DNA of 6,688 nt from SVTX01 sp045602385. Lineage in GTDB: Bacteria; Bacillota; Clostridia; Oscillospirales; CAG-272. Positions 1 to 5,125 of this stretch are shown piece by piece. Made by a program: the position numbers and the translations under genes. Each line of letters begins with the position of its first letter. Position 1 is the stretch's first letter. The notes below the pieces were generated by a model. That model ran no database searches and was not told the DNA's origin. It saw only the letters and a list, made by a program, of their open reading frames with translations. The DNA is taken from contig JAZSBL010000047.1 of NCBI GenBank assembly GCA_045602385.1, positions 1-6,688 on the forward strand, in the 5' to 3' direction.

Positions 1-843
1 CAGGCAACACAGTCCTGGTGGAATAACAAGATCACCGTATATCTCCAGGATCCCACAGGCGCATATCTCGCATACGATATGGCTTGCTCCGAAGAGGACG
101 CTGCAAAGCTCGTTCCCGGTACAAAGATCAGAGTTGAGGGATTCAAGGGCGAATGGGCAGGCGAGGTTGAGATCGTTGACGCTACCTTTACGTTCGTAGA
201 GGGCGCTGCTGAATACGTAGCAGAGGCTGCTGACCTTACGGATATCCTTGCTAACGAGGCAGAGCTTATAAAGCACCAGAATGAGTATGCTGTCTTCAAG
301 GGCCTTACCATAGAGGCAATTGAGTATAAGAACGGCGAGCCCGGTGACGATATTTACGTAACGGTCAAGCTTGGCGACGATAGCTTCAGCTTCTGCGTAG
401 AGAGATACCTTACCGATCCCGATACCGACGTTTACAAGGCATTTGCAGAGCTTGAGGCAGGCGACAAGGTTGATATTACCGGATTTGTTTACTGGTACAA
501 CGGAGTAAACACACATATTACAGAGGTAGTTGTAAACAGCAATTCGAATGTTGAACCCGGAACCGAGACCAATACCGAGGCAAATACCGAGACGAATACC
601 GAGGCTAACCCCGAGACCAATACCGAGGCCGCTACAACAGAGCCTGAGGAAGATGATGGCGATGATGATAAGGAAAACAATACCAAGGCTCCCGTCACTC
701 CCGCTCCTGCGGTAACAGAGCCTGAGAGCGAGACCGAGGCAGAAAAGGAGAGCGGATGCGGCTCCGTAGTAGGCGCAGGCGTTGCGATCGTTGCAGCTGC
801 GGTTGCATTCGGATTCGTTACATTCAGAAAGAAAGAGGACTGA
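1..843 (+). CDS. Surface-anchored protein with OB-fold-like domains (3' part, N-terminus outside the window)
   Basis: The frame is open from base 1, so the N-terminus and any signal peptide are missing; 280 residues are visible. An ATG at 79 lies inside a continuing domain and is probably not the start. Visible residues ~8-66 and ~96-176 are beta-rich and look like two OB-fold-type modules; patterns such as LVPGTKIRVEGF and AGDKVDITGFVYWYNG are typical of repeated OB modules in exported Clostridia proteins. Residues ~180-250 form an unstructured, acidic wall or cell-surface linker with TET/NTEA repeats and a DDGDDDKE stretch. The end is a GCGS motif, one membrane helix (~255-274) and the tail RKKED, the usual C-terminal anchor layout. 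This shows an exported, membrane-anchored protein; the enzymatic or binding role lies in the missing part. A strong terminator follows, so it is the last gene of its transcript. Confidence 0.8.
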   Translation, partial: QATQSWWNNKITVYLQDPTGAYLAYDMACSEEDAAKLVPGTKIRVEGFKGEWAGEVEIVDATFTFVEGAAEYVAEAADLTDILANEAELIKHQNEYAVFKGLTIEAIEYKNGEPGDDIYVTVKLGDDSFSFCVERYLTDPDTDVYKAFAELEAGDKVDITGFVYWYNGVNTHITEVVVNSNSNVEPGTETNTEANTETNTEANPETNTEAATTEPEEDDGDDDKENNTKAPVTPAPAVTEPESETEAEKESGCGSVVGAGVAIVAAAVAFGFVTFRKKED

Positions 844-874
844 TTTAGCCGATAAAAGCTAACGGTCACAACAT

Positions 875-907
875 AAAACGGCAGTGGAAATTCCACTGCC
901 GTTTTTT
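875..907 (+). terminator. Rho-independent terminator of the surface-protein gene
   Basis: The stem AAAACGGCAGTGG pairs with CCACTGCCGTTTT around a short AT loop and is followed by a T run. It starts 31 bases after the stop codon at 841-843. The A-tract on the left arm could also allow function on the other strand. It insulates the surface-protein gene from the next promoter. Confidence 0.92.
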
Positions 908-920
908 GCGCGCCTTGAGG

Positions 921-949
921 TTTACAAAATAGAACAAATGTATTATAAT
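921..949 (+). promoter_or_regulatory. Strong sigma-70 promoter of the phage-tail-like cassette
   Basis: TTTACA at 921-926 and TATAAT at 944-949 are separated by exactly 17 bases. Transcription should start near 956, giving a ~60-base leader before the ATG at 1019. A near-consensus housekeeping promoter is unusual directly in front of phage tail-type genes, which normally belong to a long late operon. Confidence 0.85.
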
Positions 950-959
950 ATACTCAGAC

Positions 960-992
960 GGGGTGCGCCGGGGGAGGGCGCGGGGAGACCCC
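960..992 (+). promoter_or_regulatory. G-rich structured leader (hairpin and/or G-quadruplex)
   Basis: Right after the predicted transcription start, GGGGT (960-964) can pair with ACCCC (988-992) and GCGCC (965-969) with GGCGC (977-981). The same stretch has four G runs (960-963, 970-974, 976-978, 982-985) with loops of 6, 1 and 3 bases, which fits the classical G-quadruplex pattern. The two folds use the same bases. A role in controlling translation or stability of the cassette transcript is inference. Confidence 0.5.
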
Positions 993-1018
993 TATAAATA
1001 ATGCAGAAAGGATTAAAA

Positions 1019-1756
1019 ATGCAAAAGATAGTAAGATATATATCGCTTGATTTTCAGAGAAAAAGCAATGCCCGTGTGGTATATGCTACGCAAAGCGATT
1101 TGAATTACAGAGTTGTAGTTATAACGCTCTACAACGACGGTGTGATATATCCCATTCACCCGTTTTCGGGAGAGATCGCCGCTATAAACGTTCTCCGTCC
1201 CGACGGCAAAAGCTCCTCTTTTCCCGCTACCGTAACGGGCGTGGGGGAGATAACCTACGAGATGACGTCATGGCCCGTGGGAATTGCGGGCGATGTTCAG
1301 ATGAGCGTGTCGCTCTATACCGCCAACGGTGACAGACTTTCTACCGCTCCGTTTACCGTGCAGGTCGCAAACGGATTGTATCTCGGCAGTCAGATCGAGG
1401 AGGACGAGGAAAACCAGACCGCGTTCGCAAACATGATGGCGAAGCTTGCGGACGTAAACCTGAGGGAATCACTCCGCGTGTCGGCCGAAGATGCGCGAAA
1501 GAATAACGAGGATGCCAGACAGGAGGCAGAGAGCAAGAGGACAGAGGCTGAGTCTTTTCGTGCCGCTGTGGAAATTGCGCGGGAGAACCGAGAGGAGAAG
1601 AGATGCACGGAGGAGCTTATCAGAATGGATAACGAGGAGATTCGTATCGCGAACGAAGAAAAGCGCTGCCGCGTGACAGACGATATGCTTGAGGGACTTG
1701 ACAATCTGCTTGCCTTACAGGAGGCGTACATACGCGCCGCGGGAGGTGCATCATGA
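1019..1756 (+). CDS. Phage baseplate upper / tail-fibre protein, BppU-N-like
   Basis: The protein has 245 residues. ATG 1019 is preferred over the in-frame ATG at 1001 because GAAAGGA (1006-1012) sits 6 bases before it. The N-terminal ~125 residues (start MQKIVRYISLDF, with VVVITLYNDGVIYPI and the following beta strands) resemble the N-terminal domain of phage BppU baseplate proteins, which in phages attaches receptor-binding parts to the tail tip. The C-terminal third is a highly charged helix. Arginine recurs exactly every seventh residue ten times (residues 153, 160, 167 and so on to 216), with AE or NE between, predicting a long coiled-coil shaft. The stop codon overlaps the next start (ATGA at 1753-1756), so the two genes are translationally coupled. 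Family assignment is by remembered sequence character; the structural role is inferred from the family. Confidence 0.7.
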   Translation: MQKIVRYISLDFQRKSNARVVYATQSDLNYRVVVITLYNDGVIYPIHPFSGEIAAINVLRPDGKSSSFPATVTGVGEITYEMTSWPVGIAGDVQMSVSLYTANGDRLSTAPFTVQVANGLYLGSQIEEDEENQTAFANMMAKLADVNLRESLRVSAEDARKNNEDARQEAESKRTEAESFRAAVEIARENREEKRCTEELIRMDNEEIRIANEEKRCRVTDDMLEGLDNLLALQEAYIRAAGGAS

Positions 1757-2526
1757 CCGAGTTTAATGAACAAAAAATTGCCGAGGTGACCGAAAAGCTG
1801 ACAAGAGCGAGCGAAAATTCCACACGGCTTTACGATGTGGGATTCACCGCAGGGAAGAAAAGCGAGTATGATGCCTTTTGGGATACATTTCAAAAGAGTG
1901 GAAGCAGGATATATTATGATCGCGCCTTTGCGGATGGCACAAACGGGGGAAACATGTGGGTATTCAATAAGACCTACCGACCAAAGTATACCATGAAGCC
2001 GGTGTCGGCAGTTTCCATGTATAGTTATGGTACTCTTCCTTATGAGGCGATCGCCTCTGTGGACTTCTCGGATTGTACTGATTTTTATTCGACATTTTCC
2101 TATTTTAGTATTAGTGGCAGTGAAAAGAAATTCCCACCTATAGATATTCGATCGGCCACAAGAACGCAAAATATGTTCGGCTGGTGCAGCGGTATTCGCG
2201 AGATAGAGGAGATAAAGATATCAGAGAACACGGCGGTACAATCCATGTTTAACGGTATGACTAGTCTTTGTGAGGTCAGATTTAACGGTACTATAGGAAA
2301 GAACGGCTTGTCCTTTGCGTCCTGTGCTCGGCTTTCAAAGCAAAGTATTAAAAATATTATAGGTTGCCTATCGGATACCGTGTCAGGAATGAAGATAACA
2401 TTTTCAAAGGAGGCTGTAAACAAGGCCTTTGAATCGATCGAGGGTGAAAACGACGGCGAGAATAGCTCCGGCTGGTGTGACGATCTCGTGTCCACTAAGC
2501 CAAATTGGACAATAGCGCTTGCATAA
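1753..2526 (+). CDS. BspA-like/LRR-type phage tail-tip protein (putative receptor-binding)
   Basis: The protein has 257 residues and overlaps the previous gene by 4 bases. Residues 1-45 are a polar helix (TEFNEQKIAEVTEKLTRA) followed by a FWDTFQKSGSR motif that recurs in tail-region proteins of gut Firmicutes phages. Residues ~85-200 carry degenerate LRR/BspA-type turns: SVDFSDCTDFYSTF, TRTQNMFGWCSGIREIEEIKI, AVQSMFNGMTSLCEVRF and SFASCARLSKQSIKNII. The C-terminus (SGMKITFSKEAVNKAF then STKPNWTIALA) is the end seen on such LRR proteins. There is no signal peptide or membrane helix, which fits assembly on a particle rather than secretion. It may form the receptor- or carbohydrate-binding tip on the BppU-like shaft encoded upstream; that role is inference. 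Confidence 0.62.
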   Translation: MTEFNEQKIAEVTEKLTRASENSTRLYDVGFTAGKKSEYDAFWDTFQKSGSRIYYDRAFADGTNGGNMWVFNKTYRPKYTMKPVSAVSMYSYGTLPYEAIASVDFSDCTDFYSTFSYFSISGSEKKFPPIDIRSATRTQNMFGWCSGIREIEEIKISENTAVQSMFNGMTSLCEVRFNGTIGKNGLSFASCARLSKQSIKNIIGCLSDTVSGMKITFSKEAVNKAFESIEGENDGENSSGWCDDLVSTKPNWTIALA

Positions 2527-2538
2527 GGAGAAAAGTGT

Positions 2539-2706
2539 ATGAAAAGAATAAAATTAACGGCTAATGAAGGAATGTGGCTCACAGACGGAGATATTTGCGC
2601 GAAAAGCGTTTATCTCGGAGAAAATGATGAGCCGGGGAATTGGCGTGAGATCACCGAAGAGGAGCGCGAAAGAATAATAAAGGAGGCGGATGCGGTTGAC
2701 AAATGA
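2539..2706 (+). CDS. Small phage-type protein, 55 aa
   Basis: The protein starts MKRIKLTANEGMWLTDGD and ends REITEEERERIIKEADAVDK. AAGGAG (2525-2530) lies 8 bases before the ATG, and the gene begins 12 bases after the preceding stop. Small proteins of this shape (beta hairpin with a YLGENDEPGNW core, then an acidic helix) commonly follow tail-fibre genes in gut Clostridia phages. I know of no assigned function. The 3' end overlaps the next gene by 17 bases, or 11 if that gene starts at TTG 2696. Its position between a tip protein and an XhlA-like protein suggests a tail- or lysis-accessory role. Confidence 0.7.
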   Translation: MKRIKLTANEGMWLTDGDICAKSVYLGENDEPGNWREITEEERERIIKEADAVDK

Positions 2707-3001
2707 AGAGATAGTGAAAATAATAGCTGAAAACACGCAACGCTCAAAGTCGAATGCGCACCGCATTGACGACCTTGAGAAGAACGGAGAGCTACTGCAC
2801 AAGATGGTAACTGCGCTTGAGGTGCTTGCAACGCAGCAGAAAAGCGTTGCGGAGCAGGTAGATAAGATAGACTCCAAGGTCACAAGGCTTGAACAGTCAC
2901 CGATGAGGAGGGTAACGACCATTGTCGGGTACATAGTTGCCGCGCTGTGTTCTGCCGCCGCGGGCGCGGTGTTTTCGGGCGGATTTGAACTGCCGTTTTG
3001 A
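2690..3001 (+). CDS. XhlA-like coiled-coil membrane protein (holin-associated type)
   Basis: The protein has 103 residues from ATG 2690. Residues ~3-68 form a coiled coil (TNEEIVKIIAENTQRSKS, RIDDLEKNGELLHKMV, VAEQVDKIDSKVTRLEQ). A single membrane helix follows (~75-97, VTTIVGYIVAALCSAAAGAV) with a short tail. This matches the layout of XhlA-type proteins, which act with holins in phage or phage-like lysis and export. AAGGAGG (2680-2686) is only 3 bases from ATG 2690 but 9 bases from an in-frame TTG at 2696, so TTG 2696 may be the real start, removing the first two residues. No holin or amidase gene follows, so any lysis cassette is incomplete. No convincing terminator lies directly after the gene; a T run at 3057-3064 lacks a clear stem. 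Confidence 0.66.
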   Translation: MRLTNEEIVKIIAENTQRSKSNAHRIDDLEKNGELLHKMVTALEVLATQQKSVAEQVDKIDSKVTRLEQSPMRRVTTIVGYIVAALCSAAAGAVFSGGFELPF

Positions 3002-3064
3002 AAACAATAGTATGTAGATAAATAAACAAGAGATTTATAATTCTGCAAATTGGGACGTTTTTTT

Positions 3065-3340
3065 AGACGGTTCATACCACTAAAAGGTGACTTCGGGGAA
3101 TTAGAACCCTGACGTGCGTGGATATGCATCTTTGATCCAAGTGTATCTGCGCACGTCCAATACCAAGCCGCGGCATCGCGGCTGGTAGGGGGGTGCAATT
3201 TAAGACGGGCTATATCACTTAAAGGTGGCTTCGGGGAATTAGAACCCTTACGTGCGCGAAGTTAATCTGGATTGAGGGTGTAATTTGGCGCACGTCCAAT
3301 ACCAAGCCGCTATGCGGCTCGGTAGGGGGTTCTAATTCTC
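3065..3340 (-). repeat. Tandem array 1: two ~138-bp structured repeats 3' of ssrA
   Basis: Two copies begin AGACGG at 3065 and 3203 on the plus strand (138-bp offset); no plausible gene fills the stretch. In the copy nearer ssrA, GAATTAGAACCC (3236-3247) pairs perfectly with GGGTTCTAATTC (3327-3338). Inside are two hairpins: ACGTGCGC (3250-3257) with GCGCACGT (3288-3295), and TACC-A-AGCCGC (3300-3310) with GCGGCT-C-GGTA (3314-3324). Together they make a three-way junction. In the other copy the hairpins are kept (3112-3118 with 3150-3156; 3161-3171 with 3178-3187) while the loops differ in sequence and length, but the 3' side of the closing stem has decayed. The strand is given as that of ssrA, because in that sense the units resemble array 2. 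Whether it is transcribed cannot be seen. Confidence 0.75.
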
Positions 3341-3351
3341 GAAGTTCTGCG

Positions 3352-3397
3352 CCAATAAAATAGAGGAGAGGCGAATGCCTCTCCTCTATTTTATTGG
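3352..3397 (-). terminator. Terminator of ssrA, a perfect 21-bp inverted repeat
   Basis: Bases 3352-3372 and 3377-3397 are exact reverse complements around a 4-base loop (GAAT on the plus strand). On the minus strand this is a GC-containing stem ending in a T-rich run, immediately after the tmRNA. The arm includes the CCA end of the mature tmRNA (3395-3397). The AT-rich tracts on both sides make it plausible in both directions, so it may also stop readthrough from the plus-strand cassette. Confidence 0.85.
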
Positions 3398-3788
3398 TGG
3401 AGCTGAGGGGAATTGAACCCCTGTCCGAAAACCTCTTGATACAACTTTCTCCGGGTGCATATCATCTTTTAGTCTTTTCCCACACACCGCCGATGATCAG
3501 GCTGTGTGTGAGAGCAACCGTTTTGTGCATGACCGACTCAACGGTAAAAGGCCGATGCATGTTCACCACTGACATGACGCTCAGTCCCGACTCGTGGTCC
3601 TGACGGGAGGAACGGGCGGTCCGCAGACCGCGGCACTGCCATCATCAGCTCCCGAAGGAGCGATGATTAGGCAGCCATAGCAACTGTATTGTTGTCGTTT
3701 ATTTTTTAAAGTTTGAGCAGTTTAAGAGATTACTCGGCTCTACCCGCTTATCATACCTCAAAATCCCCGTCGAAACCTTTACAGCCCC
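3395..3788 (-). ncRNA. ssrA: Transfer-messenger RNA (tmRNA)
   Basis: The tmRNA is charged with alanine and rescues stalled ribosomes by tagging the nascent peptide. Read on the minus strand it begins GGGGCTG (from 3788), with the diagnostic GGTTTCGACGGG just inside. It ends with a T-arm (GGGGTTCAATTCCCC) and CAGCTCCACCA, whose CCA is encoded. The 5' GGGGCTG pairs with 3' CAGCTCC as the acceptor stem. The tag frame ends NDNNTVAMAA and then TAA (stop at 3669-3667); the exact resume codon upstream of the first N (codon at 3699-3697) is not certain. Length is ~394 nt, slightly long for the family. It lies 54 bases after smpB on the same strand. I see no convincing separate promoter, so processing from a joint smpB-ssrA transcript is plausible. 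Confidence 0.96.
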
Positions 3789-3842
3789 GTATTGCACCGC
3801 TGTGCGGCACATATTGTTATTTTGAGTGTGTTTGGTGGTGGG

Positions 3843-4313
3843 CTATTTATAGCTCTCCTTCATTTTTCTGTCGATCTCTCGGTTTGCGTCACGCTCTGCG
3901 ATGGAGTCGCGCTTGTCGTACATCTTCTTGCCTCGGCAAAGTCCAAGCTCGACCTTTACGTGTGAGTTCTTGAAGTAGAGCGAGAGGGGAATGAGCGACA
4001 TACCCTTTTGCGCCACAAGGCCGTGGAGCTTCATTATTTCGCGCTTGTGCATAAGCAGCTTGCGACGGCGCAATGGGTCGCGATTGAAGATGTTACCGTG
4101 CTCGTAAGGGCTGACGTGCATTCCGATAACGAAAAGCTCGCCGTCCTTGATGTCGCAGTAGGAGTCCTTGAGGTTGACACTACCCGCGCGAATGCTCTTG
4201 ACCTCGGTACCGAAAAGCTCGATGCCCGCCTCGTATTTTTCTTCAACGAAATAGTCGTGATATGCCTTTTTGTTCTGCGCGGCAATCTTTATTCCGCCGT
4301 TTTTGTTCGCCAT
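3843..4313 (-). CDS. smpB: SsrA-binding protein SmpB
   Basis: SmpB binds tmRNA and places it in the A site of stalled ribosomes for trans-translation. The 156-residue protein has normal family length and signature blocks in order: NKKAYHDYFVEEKYEAGIEL, GTEVKSIRAGSVNLKDSY, MHVSPYEHGN, DPLRRRKLLMHKREI, QKGMSLIPLSLYFKN and GLCRGKKMYDKRD. The basic C-terminal tail (AERDANREIDRKMKESYK) is the part that becomes helical in the empty mRNA channel. AGGAGG lies about 7 bases before the ATG at 4313. The promoter at 4351-4379 drives it, and ssrA follows directly, so protein and RNA partner are encoded together. Confidence 0.97.
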   Translation of the reverse strand: MANKNGGIKIAAQNKKAYHDYFVEEKYEAGIELFGTEVKSIRAGSVNLKDSYCDIKDGELFVIGMHVSPYEHGNIFNRDPLRRRKLLMHKREIMKLHGLVAQKGMSLIPLSLYFKNSHVKVELGLCRGKKMYDKRDSIAERDANREIDRKMKESYK

Positions 4314-4350
4314 GAGTGTTCCTCCTCTCCTTATTTATTGCGCAAGGGAT

Positions 4351-4379
4351 ATTATACATTATTTTGCCCACATTGTCAA
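4351..4379 (-). promoter_or_regulatory. Promoter of smpB (and probably ssrA)
   Basis: On the minus strand TTGACA (4379-4374) and TATAAT (4356-4351) are both perfect consensus with a 17-base spacer. The transcript would start near 4344, about 30 bases before the smpB start codon. Confidence 0.9.
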
Positions 4380-4440
4380 GGCTTTTTTTGTCGCAAGGGA
4401 GTCTAAATGGCAATTTGTCAAAATATTTCTCCAAAACCAC

Positions 4441-4469
4441 TTGACAAAAGGGCAAAAATGCGGTAAAAT
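4441..4469 (+). promoter_or_regulatory. Promoter of tRNA-Leu
   Basis: TTGACA (4441-4446) and TAAAAT (4464-4469) have a 17-base spacer. The predicted start near 4476 lies ~15 bases before the tRNA. It diverges from the smpB promoter, leaving only ~60 bases between the two -35 boxes. Confidence 0.85.
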
Positions 4470-4490
4470 AACAAAGTGCTTGACACTTAA

Positions 4491-4577
4491 GCCGGTGTGA
4501 TGGAATTGGCAGACGTGCTGGACTCAAAATCCAGTGGTAGCGATACCGTATCGGTTCGACCCCGATCACCGGCACCA
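4491..4577 (+). tRNA. tRNA-Leu(CAA), CCA encoded
   Basis: The acceptor stem GCCGGTG pairs with CACCGGC, followed by A and an encoded CCA (4575-4577). The anticodon arm CTGGA-CTCAAAA-TCCAG gives anticodon CAA, reading UUG. A long variable arm (GTAGCGATACC region) marks a class II leucine tRNA. The T-arm is ATCGG-TTCGACC-CCGAT. It is a single-gene unit with its own promoter and terminator. Confidence 0.97.
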
Positions 4578-4617
4578 AAAAAGATGCCATAGGCTTCAGC
4601 CTATGGCATCTTTTTTG
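4577..4617 (+). terminator. Terminator of tRNA-Leu
   Basis: GATGCCATAGG (4583-4593) pairs with CCTATGGCATC (4600-4610). The stem is flanked by an A run before and six T after. It starts immediately at the CCA end, so the tRNA transcript has almost no trailer. Confidence 0.93.
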
Positions 4618-4624
4618 CTCCCAG

Positions 4625-5075
4625 TTCTCACGGTCAGAACCTGCCGAGCGCGGCGGCGCCGGCACGTTTTGCCAGACGGACATAAGGACTAGTCGTACTC
4701 CACGCAAAACAGGGTTCTGACCCCGATCAGCATCGCCGTGAGAATTTCTTTACACCGACTAAATTGAGAACCTGCCGGAGCGAGAGCGAAGGCACGCTTT
4801 GCCGGATAGACGTGAAGTTTGATTAGACACTATGCAAAGCAGGGTTCAGACCCCGATCTTCCTCGCTATCCAAGTGCTTCATTAGTTAAATAGCGAACCC
4901 GCCGAGCGCGGCGGCGCCGGCACGCTTTGCCGGATAGACGTGAAGTTTGATTAGACACTATGCAAAACAGGGTTCTGACCCCGATCTTCCTCACTATCCA
5001 AGTGCTTCATTAGTTAAATAGCGAACCTGCCGATACGCGTCGCGTTCGGCGCGCTTTGCCAAATTAACGCGCACA
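4625..5075 (+). repeat. Tandem array 2: ~128-bp structured repeats 3' of tRNA-Leu
   Basis: Units start at GAACC(T/C)GCC, at 4637, 4768, 4895 and 5023 (spacings 131, 127 and 128). The fourth is truncated near 5075. The first unit folds as a long stem, TTCTCACGG plus TCAGAACC (4625-4641) with GGTTCTGA (4713-4720) plus CCGTGAGAA (4736-4744). A 15-base bulge interrupts its 3' strand. Inside are two hairpins: TGCCG-A-GCGC with GCGC-CGGCA, and GTTTTGC with GCAAAAC. In unit 2 the last pair is GCTTTGC/GCAAAGC, a paired C-G for T-A change. In unit 4 the first hairpin becomes TGCCGA-T-ACGC with GCGT-TCGGC, again keeping pairing. Units share GGTTC-N-GACCCCGATC. No plausible gene covers the stretch. Confidence 0.82.
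4791..5030 (+). repeat. Recent 128-bp direct duplication inside array 2
   Basis: The segment starting at 4791 recurs at 4919 over about 112 bases with only four visible substitutions: GCAAAGC/GCAAAAC, TTCAGA/TTCTGA, CTCGCT/CTCACT and AACCCG/AACCTG. Units 2 and 3 therefore arose by recent duplication, while units 1 and 4 are diverged members. Confidence 0.85.
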
Positions 5076-5125
5076 ATATTGAATGTATGCTGCTGAAAAA
5101 ATATAAAAGGGAAAGGCATAGAGCG

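Noticed and set aside
489..896. Minus-strand open frame of 135 codons opposite the surface protein
   Set aside because: It mirrors the acidic repeat linker (Ser/Val-rich low complexity), crosses a clear terminator and has no convincing ribosome-binding site.
1390..2169. Long minus-strand open frame of 259 codons
   Set aside because: It is antisense to two well-supported coupled genes. Its Ser/Arg-rich composition comes from the Arg/Glu heptads on the other strand, and it has no recognisable domain.
2100..3198. Minus-strand open frames of 160 and 214 codons
   Set aside because: They lie antisense to the tail-tip, small-protein and XhlA-like genes and run into the structured repeat array; no domain is visible.
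3065..3340. Known riboswitch, self-cleaving ribozyme or retron RNA
   Set aside because: I could not match the core to riboswitch, hammerhead, twister or pistol consensus. There is no downstream metabolic gene and no reverse transcriptase in the window.
1001..3340. Diversity-generating retroelement using the tail-tip protein as target
   Set aside because: No reverse transcriptase and no template/variable repeat pair with adenine-specific differences is visible.
3394..3973. Plus-strand open frames of 69 and 86 codons
   Set aside because: They are read across ssrA and the end of smpB on the opposite strand.
4008..4707. Frames of 132 and 76 codons (plus) and 83 and 154 codons (minus)
   Set aside because: They overlap smpB, the divergent promoters and tRNA-Leu in other frames or strands.
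3065..5075. CRISPR array
   Set aside because: Units are ~130 bp with near-identical interiors and internal hairpins; there are no short repeats with unique spacers and no cas genes.
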